Assembly (NCBI GenBank): GCA_013398615.1
Contig: VZSR01003798.1
Location: 7,284,258 to 7,348,257, forward strand
Source of the DNA: Brachypodius melanocephalos
Lineage: Eukaryota; Chordata; Aves; Passeriformes; Pycnonotidae
DNA length: 64,000 bases
Direction: 5' to 3'
The first letter of the stretch is position 1, and the number at the start of each line of letters is the position of its first letter. Below the pieces are notes generated by a model that did not search any database, was not told the origin of the DNA, and worked only from the letters and a program-made list of their open reading frames with translations. Below are positions 25,278 to 35,500 of the stretch, piece after piece. The translations under genes were made by a program, and so were the position numbers.

Positions 25278-27770
25278 TTCTCACTACCACCAGAGTGGTA
25301 TGTCTCCAGTAAGTTGATCCCATCGTCTGTTGCCCATGCTCTTTTCCAGAAACAACACTTCCCACTACATTTTGTTCTCTTTTGTTCTCTGTGTTTGGGA
25401 GGATCTTCTTCCATTCCCAAAGCGAAATAATTTTTCTATTTTAAATAATTCCTTCAAGCACATCTTTGTCCAGAAACTGCAAAGAACTTGACAGTGACAT
25501 GGCTCACAAGAATACAGCCATGTACACTCATTAATAGTGCTTTATTACTTGCCCTGCACCTGAGGTAGATTCCAGTGTGATCTCTTGCCTGGTGTTTCAG
25601 CTGACAGTCACTGCTTGTCAGTACTGCTACTGCTTTAACATGTCCTAGAACAGGCCTGAGATACACAGTTACTAAATTACACCAGCAGTAAGAAATAATA
25701 CTTGCACTCTTCGTGCACTGTTTGTCCAGGAAATAAGGAGAAATGCTTTGAGGAACTTCCTAGTCTGAGTCTGGTGTTTGTAACCAGTCCTGAAGCAGAC
25801 GATAGTTGCAGGTGTGCAGGTATGAGATGTGGAGTGTTTATCCAGCTGTAACAGCCACACAGTCGGCCAGTGGCAGCAGGAAGTCAGGCATGGTTAATGT
25901 TTAGCATACATTATCTTCACAGAGCTGCTGCCAGGTGTCTTCTTTGGCTTCAGACTTACTGTCTTCTGGCCTATTCTTTTGTCTATCCAGTGTTCAGGAA
26001 AAGGAAGTGTGGTGCAAAGTGTTCTGCCCTTGCAACAGGCATGGTGAGGCTACAGGACATGGAAATAATCAAGACATAATTAACTACAGTGTGTTCTGTT
26101 TTATTGTATTTGCCTTTTTGGTAGCTGTTTGAAGATCATCCCTGTTCACCTGAGGCATCTTTCTAGGTCCATCAAAAATTACATAAAGGCTGATAGCAAA
26201 TGTGGTTTGCACAGCCCTATTAGCTCAAGGAGCAAATTCTTAACACTTCTTTGATTCAAAGAGGACACTTTAATTCTTTAGTTTCACTACTGCAAACATG
26301 ACCTAAGGAAGGGCCAGGGTGGCATGGGAAATACTGTCCTTTTAATTGCCCATTCTTTGGAGCAGCAATCTACTTACAATGTAACAACTTCTGCTGTCTG
26401 GCTTTGGGCGAGTCATACAGCCTTTGAAAGGCTTCTGAGAAATGTTAGTTTCAGTTGGTGCTGATGCCCAGATTCCAGCTCTTATCTTAGTTTCAATGTG
26501 TGTGCGGGGAGAGGGACGCATAGAGGCAGCACTAGACAGGCTCTTTGCAGCTCTCCTCAGCCAAATCACTTCTCAGGGAATATTCAGGGTTTTCTCAGGG
26601 TTGTATCAGTCTTCCCACAGATTATCAATAGTGTGTCTCCTAACAGCTGAGGTGGAGCTTGAGGGCGGTTGTCACCCTCAAGGAATTTCACAGGATCCTT
26701 CATTTATCTATTCTGTGTTTTCCTATCACAGTCTGTGGAGTAGGAGTCCCTTTCATCATTTCCTGACCCATATAGAGGGGCCTTGGGTGTCTCTGCCACC
26801 CAAAGGAACCCATCATCGAGTAGGTGGGACATGTTTCATTACCCTGCCTGATCTCTGGACCCTGTCACCCTCCCAGTGGGCATGCCAAGGACACGTGTAA
26901 TTAACAGGGTATTCTCTGTCCTCTAGAGGAACAGTCCATTCATGCCAGAGGCCACAAGCTCAAGCTGGATGGAGACAACACATTTCTCCATTTCATTTTT
27001 TCCCTTAACAGTCATCATAGACACAATTATTGCTGGCTGATTTTAGCATTTCTAAAATTCCCATTGTTAGCAAAACTAAAGACTGCTGTGAGTGGGGGCT
27101 GAGCTAATTTTTGACGTTACAAAGACAAAGGAGTATCACACATGACCAACTTTTTGTAAACAGGTTGTGAACTGAGTTTTCATAGAATTGGCATGTGTGA
27201 CCCAACGAACATGAAAGGGAAGGGCATCTCAGGTTTGTAACTCATGAAATGACCCTGGTTCCTGAGTTTTTGAAACTATGTTCCTCATAGGTAGCACCTA
27301 GGGTAATGGCCAAACAGTAGGAGAGCAACACAAAGGGGTGAACATGCTCACCATGTCTCAAATCAGGACATGGTTGGAAATGTAAGAATCGCAGGGTAAG
27401 TTGCACAGGTGTAATTTTCCTTATATATGTGATTTTTTTTTCAGTAAGGATGCAGTGCTGGTTAATTAAGAGGTGTAGTTATACCCTGTGTTACCAACAG
27501 AATGTTACACATAAACATCATTTGCTCACAATCTTTGGGCTCTGCTCCCAGAGTCCAAGCATGCGTTAGAGATGCAGTATCACTTATCCATGGGGTCTGC
27601 CATATGCTCTAAGCAATTTGCTAATTTATTCAATGAATTATTTGGGATACGGATCATTACCCTGATTTTCTGAGGAAATGAGGCTTCTGCAATTGCACCA
27701 TTTTAAGTTTTCCGTGGTATCTCTTGAAACTGCCGACAAATCCAGAGATCCTCCAGAGCATTTGAGCCTG
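25278..27770. other. Intergenic DNA upstream of the ABHD17C promoter
   Basis: No gene is recognisable. An open frame at 26442-26900 has no motif and no splice context. CpG is rare until about 27.77 kb, where composition changes abruptly. Confidence 0.55.
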
Positions 27771-28021
27771 GGACGCACAGCTCGCTCGGCAGCCGGGGAA
27801 GCGGAGCGCTGGGCACTGCGGAGGAGCAGCTCCACTGGCATTGCCACACAGCTCGGGCGATTCGAGGAGCGATGCTGAGGGCCGTGGGGAGCCCGGCTCC
27901 GAGGGCGGGCACTGCCCCAGGTGTGACCGCTCAGGGTGACCCGAGCCGAGGCTCCCCTCACAGACCCCTCAGAGGGCGCGAAATGGCCCTTGCGCGCGCC
28001 GCCGCTCGCCCCCGGCCCCGC

Positions 28022-28033
28022 TGCGCACGCGCG
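28022..28033 (+). promoter_or_regulatory. NRF1 binding site (consensus match)
   Basis: TGCGCACGCGCG fits the palindromic NRF1 consensus YGCGCAYGCGCR at every position. NRF1 sites of this kind mark CpG-island promoters. It lies about 0.95 kb upstream of the ABHD17C start codon. Occupancy is an inference. Confidence 0.6.
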
Positions 28034-28236
28034 AGGGTGGGCGGCCGGCGGAGGGGCTGGGGGGTTCCTTAAAGGGCCCGGCGGCGGCTCCCGCATCCCG
28101 GCCGGCGCTGAGGGACCCGCTCCCTCCCCCCCCGCACCTCCGGGCGCCCCGCCCCCGGCGGCGGCGCTGCGAGCGCGGCCCGGCACAGCCCCGCACCCGC
28201 CCCGGCACCTGCGGCGGCGCCGCTCCGCGCCCGTAA

Positions 28237-28244
28237 CCCGGAAG
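28237..28244 (+). promoter_or_regulatory. ETS/GABP-type site
   Basis: CCCGGAAG contains the CCGGAAG core recognised by ETS-family factors such as GABPA. It sits in the densest part of the CpG island, 39 bp before a strong-context upstream ATG, a place consistent with a position near the transcription start. Confidence 0.45.
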
Positions 28245-28275
28245 CGCTGCGGCGGCGCGGAGGGGGAGCCGGGAC

Positions 28276-28344
28276 ATGGCCGCTGCCCGCTCCTGCCTGC
28301 GCGCCGCAGCCGGCATGGCCCTGCCCGCCGCCGCGCGCGGCTGA
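28276..28344 (+). promoter_or_regulatory. Upstream ORF with strong initiation context (22 codons)
   Basis: An ATG in GACATGG context (purine at -3, G at +4) opens a 22-codon alanine-rich frame that ends at TGA 28342-28344, about 640 bp before the ABHD17C ATG. Two weaker upstream ATGs follow, at 28570 (frame ends at 28644) and 28662 (frame ends at 28715). If transcription starts upstream of 28276, these would reduce initiation at the main start. If it starts downstream, they are irrelevant. The peptide itself shows no recognisable function. Confidence 0.3.
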
Positions 28345-28351
28345 GCCTCGA

Positions 28352-28428
28352 CCTTGCCTTCCCCTTCCGCTTGTACCCTCCTCATCCTGCTCCTCGTGCT
28401 CCTCTTCCCTCTCATCTTCCTCCTCCCG
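28352..28428 (+). promoter_or_regulatory. Pyrimidine-rich tract in the CpG island
   Basis: About 77 bases are made up overwhelmingly of C and T (ccttgccttccccttccgct, then ctcctcttccctctcatctt), with only scattered purines. Such tracts in promoters can bind GAGA/MAZ/Sp-type factors or adopt triplex structure. Here only the composition is directly visible. Confidence 0.55.
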
Positions 28429-28487
28429 CGGACGCTGCCGAGCCGGGCCGGGGGCGGTGGCGCTGCGGGGGCCCCTCGCTGCCTTGC

Positions 28488-28517
28488 GGGGCGTCCCGGG
28501 GGCCGGGGCGGAGCGGG
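28488..28517 (+). promoter_or_regulatory. Predicted G-quadruplex motif
   Basis: Four G-tracts (28488-28491, 28498-28502, 28505-28508, 28515-28517) are separated by loops of 6, 2 and 6 bases, which fits the G3+N1-7 rule. It lies in the presumed promoter or 5' leader on the sense strand. Folding in DNA or RNA is an inference. Confidence 0.5.
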
Positions 28518-28985
28518 TGGAGCCGCGCGCGGTGCGGTGTGTGCGGGAAGGTGCTTCTCTGGATCCTGCATGTTCCCTGCGGGGGGCCGGCTCCGGGGCT
28601 GGAGCGCCTCACTGAGCCGTGGCATCGGGGAATTAATTTTGTAAATGTGTACGTGTGGCTCATGTGCGGCGAGGGTGGTCTAGGGTCGTGTTTTGGAGAG
28701 TTGCATTTGCTGTAGCGTTAGTTGTGGGTGGGGGGTTGAGGGCTGGTTGTAGCCCATCTGTATTACGTGGGGTTGTGTGTTTGGTTCGTATAAGCAGTTT
28801 CCAGGCTTTGAAGAGCTGCATTGCTGTTGCTGAAGTGTGGTTCTTCCAAGGTTGCCATTGTTTGCGTTCTGGGAGGGCAGCTGGTGGCCTCGCAGGAAGG
28901 CGGCAGGTCGCGTCGGAGGAGGGCTCTGGGTCGGTTCCGTGTGACTTCTTTCCAGGAGAGGTTTAGCTTTTCTCCGGCGTCTCTG

Positions 28986-29518
28986 ATGCCAGAACAAGGC
29001 CCCAGAATGAACGGTTTCTCTCTGGGCGAGCTATGCTGGCTGTTCTGCTGCCCGCCCTGCCCCAGCCGCATCGCTGCCAAGCTGGCCTTCCTGCCCCCGG
29101 AGCCCACCTACACCGTGCTGCAGCCCGAGCAGCAGCAGGAGCCCGGGGCGGCGGCCGGGGCGGGCACCCCCACGGGATCGGGCACCTGCAGCCTGCACCT
29201 GAGCGAGCGGGCCGACTGGCAGTATTCCCAGCGGGAACTGGATGCCGTGGAAGTGTTCTTCTCCCGCACGGCCCGAGATAACAGGCTGGGCTGCATGTTC
29301 GTTCGCTGTGCCCCCACTGGCCGGTACACGCTGCTCTTCTCGCACGGCAATGCTGTGGACCTGGGCCAGATGTGCAGCTTCTACATTGGCCTTGGCTCCC
29401 GCATCAACTGCAACGTCTTCTCCTATGACTACTCCGGCTACGGGGTTAGCACCGGCAAGCCCTCTGAGAAAAACCTGTATGCAGACATTGATGCAGCCTG
29501 GCAGGCCCTCAGGACAAG
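28986..29518 (+). CDS. ABHD17C: ABHD17C coding exon 1 (residues 1-178, last codon split)
   Basis: This exon encodes the membrane-targeting cysteine cluster, the variable linker and the first half of the hydrolase fold. That half includes the [10 protein letters not shown] block (120-129) and the YDYSGYG strand-turn (about 138-144). It ends ACA AG before the donor gtaaat (29519), leaving a codon split after two bases. The exon is GC-rich and part of the CpG island. The start ATG at 28986 has a C at -3 (weak), whereas the in-frame ATG at 29007 has A at -3. The paralogue ABHD17A starts at the position equivalent to the second ATG, so leaky use of both is plausible. Confidence 0.96.
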
Positions 29519-32500
29519 GTAAATGGATATTGGTGACGAGGTATTTCTGTATCTCCCTTTAATCCTGGTAAGATTGCACTGTTAACCTTGCTGAGTGGAA
29601 GGGAAGGGTTTGTAAACGGTTTCAATTATTTTGGTGGCCTTACCAGATGTTCCATGAACAGCTACAGTGTGATTTACTGGATGGCTTCATTTGCTAAAAT
29701 GATGGGCAAACCTTCATCCTTTGGCTTTTTCTAGATTTAGAGGATTATTCAGCTGTGATTTGTGTTACCCATTGCTTCACCATTGAAAATCTCCATCTTG
29801 AGCAGGGCATATTGCACTGGTTGCAGTTTGAGCTTGCAGACTGCAATAAACCTGTTGTTCAAGATTTGCCTGCCACTGTCTACACTTAGAGGTAACCCAG
29901 GTGAGCCAAAGCGCTGACTGAATTTGGCAGTAGCCTTGGCCAGGGCTTACCAGGAAACTGCTGGTGTTGTGTGACATGTTTGGGGTTTCATGCAAGCTCC
30001 TGCAATATAGACATCTTTCTCTTTTGGCCTCCAAACAATTGCTATCCAATGCATATGGTAGTGGGCTGGAAGGAGAAAGTGTTGACATCTGGAAGTAGAG
30101 CTGGGGTTTCTGCCAGGGGATGCCAAAGTATGTGGCATCCATAGGGACTGAGCAACAGTGAGAAGGCTCTGGCAAGAGGCAGCTTGGTAAGTGGAAACAG
30201 TGAACCCTTGGCTTCTAGAAAATCCTGAGCTGCTGGCTCTGGCTCCTTGCTGCAACTGATGGCCGTCCCTGGGCCTCTCGCTTCTGTCCACAGAAACCAT
30301 GAGCTCCTTTTGCTGTTGCATAAGTGGTTCTTAAAGTATGACCTCACAGAACATGTCCTGAAAGAAAGAGCTTTAGAAAGCTTAAATTGTAGTAGGCCAG
30401 GAGAAAAAAGCGATGCACGTTTTCAGTTCTTGGCTCTGGCATTGCATAGACAAACTTGGCTTGCATGAAATGCGTATTTAATGTCTATCTTGGGGATACG
30501 TGCCAGTTTCAGAAATAGTGACAGGAGTTGTTACTAATTTAGATAATTGGCTTTGCAAGAATCCAGGGATTGGTTAGTCGTGGAGTCCAAATGCCTTTTG
30601 ACATTGCTCTGCCTAAGTCAAGTGAAGAGCCAGGGGAGAAAGGTGTAGGGAGAAATTACCCTTCCATAGCATGTGTTCTGTCTGATTAGTGAGCAAACGA
30701 GATTCTGGGCTTGTTTTCCAGGACTTTAAAAAAGATTTGTTTCCTTGAATATAAATAATATGGTCTTATGTAAAGAAGTGATTTTGATATGCTGTATGCA
30801 TAATAAATTATTAAGTGCCACTACAACACGTGGGGTGATGTAAATAAGATTCAAGGGAGGAATAGTGCTATCTCTAAACCAAGCCTATTTAATGTTTGTC
30901 CTTCAGTTGCTGTTTTTTCTCTCTTTGACTTGATGTTTAGGGGATCATATTGTTTTATTTAAACCTTCTTGAGCTCTCAAAAAGCGCTTTTACGTCTGCC
31001 TGGAGGTGCTTCTTCTGTGCTGACAGGCATTTAGTACATGGTGAAGTTCTACATAGGCCCAGAAACAAGGGCTTCACTTAAATCGTTTAAGAAACCTGGC
31101 CCAGTAGGTGATGCCAACACATGCCCAACTTGCTCTGAGAGGGTTGGGCTTCTTCAATAAAAGTGTGACTGGACAGGTTTGTAGTTTTCCCTTAGTGTCC
31201 CTCCAGTGGTTTATATAAGATCTAGGCTCTGCTTCCCACCTTAAATTGAGGTTTGAAATTCCCCAACTTTTACTTTGCCATGTTTGTTAATCCCCTGTTT
31301 CAGTGTACCTTGAGAGTACAGTTAGAATAGTTATCATTGGTTTGGGTTTTGGGAGCCAAAAGCTCATTGGAATTGGGTGCCCAGGGAAGAGGTGGCATCA
31401 CCACCTATGGAATAGTTCAAAGGGTGTGTGAATGTGGCACTTGGGGCTGTGGTTTAGTGGTGAACACAGTGGTGCTGGGTTAATGGTTGGACTCGATGCT
31501 CTTTGAAGTCTTTCCCAGTGTTTACAATTTTGTGATTCTGTGATTACAGTATTTTAGGTGCCCAGTAAAGAAGTTGGTCACTGTAAAGTGTAAGCTTTCG
31601 ATAGAAAGTTAATCAATTCTATTAACAGATTATGGTGTTTGTAACAGGTATGAGCTGAAACCTTAGTCTTTCTGCTGATGAATTCTCCAAGTAACAGTGT
31701 GAACTTTACAAGACTGATCATTTGCTAGTCCTCAGTCCAAGTGGCTCACAATTAAGTGAAATATTCTGCAGCAGAAATACAAAGTATGCCTCTTGAGGAA
31801 AAATGTCATGTTATAGCATTCCTGCTGCAGCAGTTCCTGAGTAGCTCCAGGAGATTGTGTATGCTTTCATGCTTAATGCAAATTCCTGGCGTTTGGCCTC
31901 CAGTCATATGGTAGTGAACTGTAATGCAAAGTTAAAAGTGAAGTCTTAAAATAGAGGTTCACTGTGCCATCAAAAGCATTTAGTCATCTGTGCTAAGTTC
32001 CGTGGGAAGCTGTTGCTCTTCTGAATCCACCAGACGTTCCACCTGGCAGCAGAAAGGAATCATTAAAATGTTGGAAGTCTGAGACTCTTTTCCTTTTAAA
32101 TTGTGCCTCTGAAGTACCACTGATACTTCGCAATCATTAATTTATCGGTGTCTTTTGAAAGTTGCCTTGAGGAAGGTGGGAATTAATCCTGTGCTTGGAG
32201 AAAGCTGTCAGATTTTAGAAGCAATGGTGAGCTGGCAGGGGTTGCCATGATGGCTGCAGATTCTGACTGTGTTTTTTCAAGGTCCTGAAACAAGGATCTT
32301 GCTATCACATACACATTTAGGAATGAAACTTTACATAACAAATGATTATAAATGATATATCTGAAAATGGTGGGTGAAAAAATCATCAAATTCTTTTGTT
32401 CAGCTTCAGTTATCAGCCCATCTTTGAAAAATCAGTCTCAACTATTCTCCATTGTTTTAGTCTTTATAAAGGAAACTTATTTTTCTTAATTTAAAGGAAT

Positions 32501-35500
32501 TTAGTATTTCTTTTCATGAATAAACTTTATCTTAAAGGATAATTTAAAATTCGAACTAATTTTAAATTCTGTCTTTCAGCCCAGTAAAGATGTTGACATA
32601 CAGTTTTGTTCCCTTAAAATGAATTTTTATAGATTTTTCTTCAGAGGCTGTAATTGTAGCATTGGTTGTTTTCATTCCAGCATCAAGTATTGATCAGTGA
32701 TTAATTCAGTATTTTACGTGTGTTTTTTTCCACTTGATTAACAAATTTCCATCTGGTATCTCAGTGTTTCTCAAAAAGAATTTTCTGTCTTATTGCTACA
32801 GATCATATTTTTGTCGTTATTTTATTTTGGGCAGGTTGGGCTGATTTTGTTCTGTCTATTTCAAAATCAGATCCAGATTGAAGAGAGTGTGTATCAGACT
32901 GTCTTCTCTCATTGTCCATGTGATTTTAAGTTGCTTTTTTGTTCAGATGTCTCTTATCCTAATATCTGATTGTCTTAATGCAACATCTGTGCAAAATGAC
33001 TTGATTGTCCTCCTCTTCCCCCCCTTTCCTGAATCCCACATGGGAAGGTTGAACTTTCTAACGCTTTTACATTAAGACAATGTACAGTACTTAAAAACAG
33101 GATGCACATGTAGGGCTTGGGTTCAGTGCTGAAGAACAAAACCATGGCTGCTTTGTCGATCACATGCTATTTATATTAAAATCAATTTGTATGTTCCCTA
33201 AAAATTTGGAGAAGATTGGTAAAATGTTTTGAAATCCCAGTCAAAAGAGAGAAGGCACTGCTGCCCCACTCCCTCTGCTTCTGTGGTAAAGTATCAAGGA
33301 GCAGAACCTGTTAGTCCATCTTTTGGATCCTGAAAGGAGGTGAAGAAAATGTAGTTAATAAATAGCTTAGAAGAGCTGGTCTTGTTGCATTTAACAAGAT
33401 ACAGCTTAATTTGTTTTTCATGGTGCACAATATAAACTATTTTTAAACTTTTAATAAGTGATAGATGTTATTGTAATGTTTAAATCCTTAATTGTCAAAA
33501 AAGGTGAATTTGAATTCTTTCAGTCCATAGGAGAGCATTGGTTCACTTAGATTTCCTTATGCTTCTTGGTCAGTACAGTATGATGGAAGGAATTCAGTTG
33601 TGAAATGGTGTAGTAAAATACACAGGCTTTTGATCACTGGGTAGCAGATAGAATATTGAAATAGATTTTAAAAACTGTTTTGCTAAATTTAATGTTAAAA
33701 GAAACACACACCAAACCTTTTATTATGCAGGAATTTTGTTATTTGTGGTGCTGATTATCAGGAGATTATTGCTGTTTCCTGTGTAGGAGCTGGTGGAGAA
33801 GTCTTACATTGAGTAAAATCAGGAAACACACTTAATTGGATTAGGCCAGAGTGATAACTAATCTGAGTTCGTGTCAGTTTAGTTCGTCTCCATTCTGATG
33901 CGATGAGGTGCTTACAGCTTTCCAGGTGAATAACAGCTTCAGGGTTTTTTACCTCACCTAATCAGAGTAGCCAATTTCTACTTAAATTTTCTTTGCAGCA
34001 GAATCTTCTTTCACCAGGACCATATTTTGTGCATGATCTAAGCCAAGCTCTTTAGATTGGATACTTAAAGGTTTTTATCAAAAGTTACCAACGAAATCCT
34101 GACATGAGGAAAGGCAGTGCTTGGCAGAGTCATAATTAATAGTCCTGGAGTAATAGGGTTTCCTTTCTTCATGGAGCAATCCTGGTAGATTGTGTAGTCA
34201 TACCAGCTTTTCAATAATGTTTTTACAGTGTCTCCAGAGGATTGTTTAAAGCTACTGTCCTCTAAAACTTAACTTATTCTACCTGCTATGGTCAATACTT
34301 CAAGAAAGGCTGCATATAGCCTTGAATAAAAATAGATGCATACACAATCCCTGCTGTTGTTGTCTATGCAATGAGCAGAGATTAATTCAGATGATGAGAT
34401 CCTTGGGACAAATACCAACAACTGTTCAAAACAGGTGCTCTGATGTTCAAAGTTATTCACAATGTTTACTGAGCTTTGGTGTTGTATTACATCTTTTAGC
34501 CACTGAAGTAAAAGTAGATTTGTTAAATATTTCCCTTTTTCTGTCAGGACTACAAGATCAAAGCTTGTTTAAAAAGACAAAAAAAAAAAAAGGAAACTTT
34601 TCACTGTCAAGAATGTTTTGCAACTGATGTTATTTGGGAAGAAAAATAGGCTGCCAAAGAGCCTTTGGCTCTCCTGAGTGTGGATAGTCCTGAAATTCAG
34701 CTGCCTGAACTGGAGATATTGGTTTACCCTCATGTACAAAGGTTGCAGGACCTGATTCTCAACATCATCAGAGCATTGAACATAAAAGATTCCTAGAGGA
34801 ACGTATTGTTAAACACTCCATGCTGAAGTAACTGTCTGCTCTTTAGCACTAAATTACATGAAGTGCACAGGAAAGACAGCTTTTTCTCTGTAGATAGAGA
34901 AGTGTCTCCTTTTGAGGCTGAGCTGATGGTTGCTCTGCCGTGGCTGTTTGACCTGTGCATGTTGCTGGTAGCTCTTAGATTTGTTCAGTTTGTTCTTGAC
35001 AGGGGAGTTTGAGCTGGACTGAGTGAACCTCAATGGCTTTGCTCTGAAGCCAGGGTCAATCTCCAGTCCACCACAACTTCAAAACCAAAAAAAATACCTC
35101 CAAAATTCACCCTTTACTCTATGTTACTCTACTACTTAGAAACATTCTGAAGTGCTGGGCTAAGTTTACACTAGTTCATTACTTGTGAACATAAGTAAAA
35201 AGAACAAGAAAAAAAACATAGCAGTGCTGTCCAGGACTGTAGATAGCTGTGAGAATAGGTGGGATAGATGGAAACCACTTCAGGGTATGCAAGTGGTTAT
35301 CTGCCAGCAAGTGGCTTCATGGGAAAAACTGACAGTCAGCAACTGGCTATTTCTGTGTCCATACTGAATGAAGAAGATGGGTCCTTTTCAGTTTTCTGGC
35401 ATTTTTTGGTCCTGTGATGTTTCTTCATGTAGAAATCAACTAGTACAAGAGCAGTGCCAAGTATTGGCTGTTTGGAGTCTGACTGCTGGGACCAAGGTCT

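Larger units (their letters stand above)
27771..29480 (+). promoter_or_regulatory. ABHD17C: CpG island: ABHD17C promoter, leader and exon 1
   Basis: GC content and CpG density rise sharply at about 27.77 kb and stay very high to about 28.62 kb. They dip in a GT-rich stretch (28.63-28.97 kb) and rise again through coding exon 1. No TATA box is evident, which fits a dispersed CpG-island promoter of a broadly expressed gene. An NRF1-type site and an ETS-type site lie in the core. The transcription start cannot be fixed from sequence; somewhere between about 28.1 and 28.9 kb is likely. Confidence 0.85.

Noticed and set aside
27635..27700. Possible reverse-strand MIR tail ('ggatcattaccctgattttc', 'gaggaaatgaggc')
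   Set aside because: Only the tail-like portion is present, with many mismatches. It is too short to separate from chance.
27936..28715. Long open frames on both strands upstream of ABHD17C
   Set aside because: They are Pro/Ala/Arg/Gly-rich, caused by the high GC content of the CpG island, and match no family.
28821..28985. In-frame 55-codon extension upstream of the ABHD17C start
   Set aside because: The frame is open, but it begins at TTG and contains no ATG before 28986. The family N-terminus starts at the 28986 ATG.
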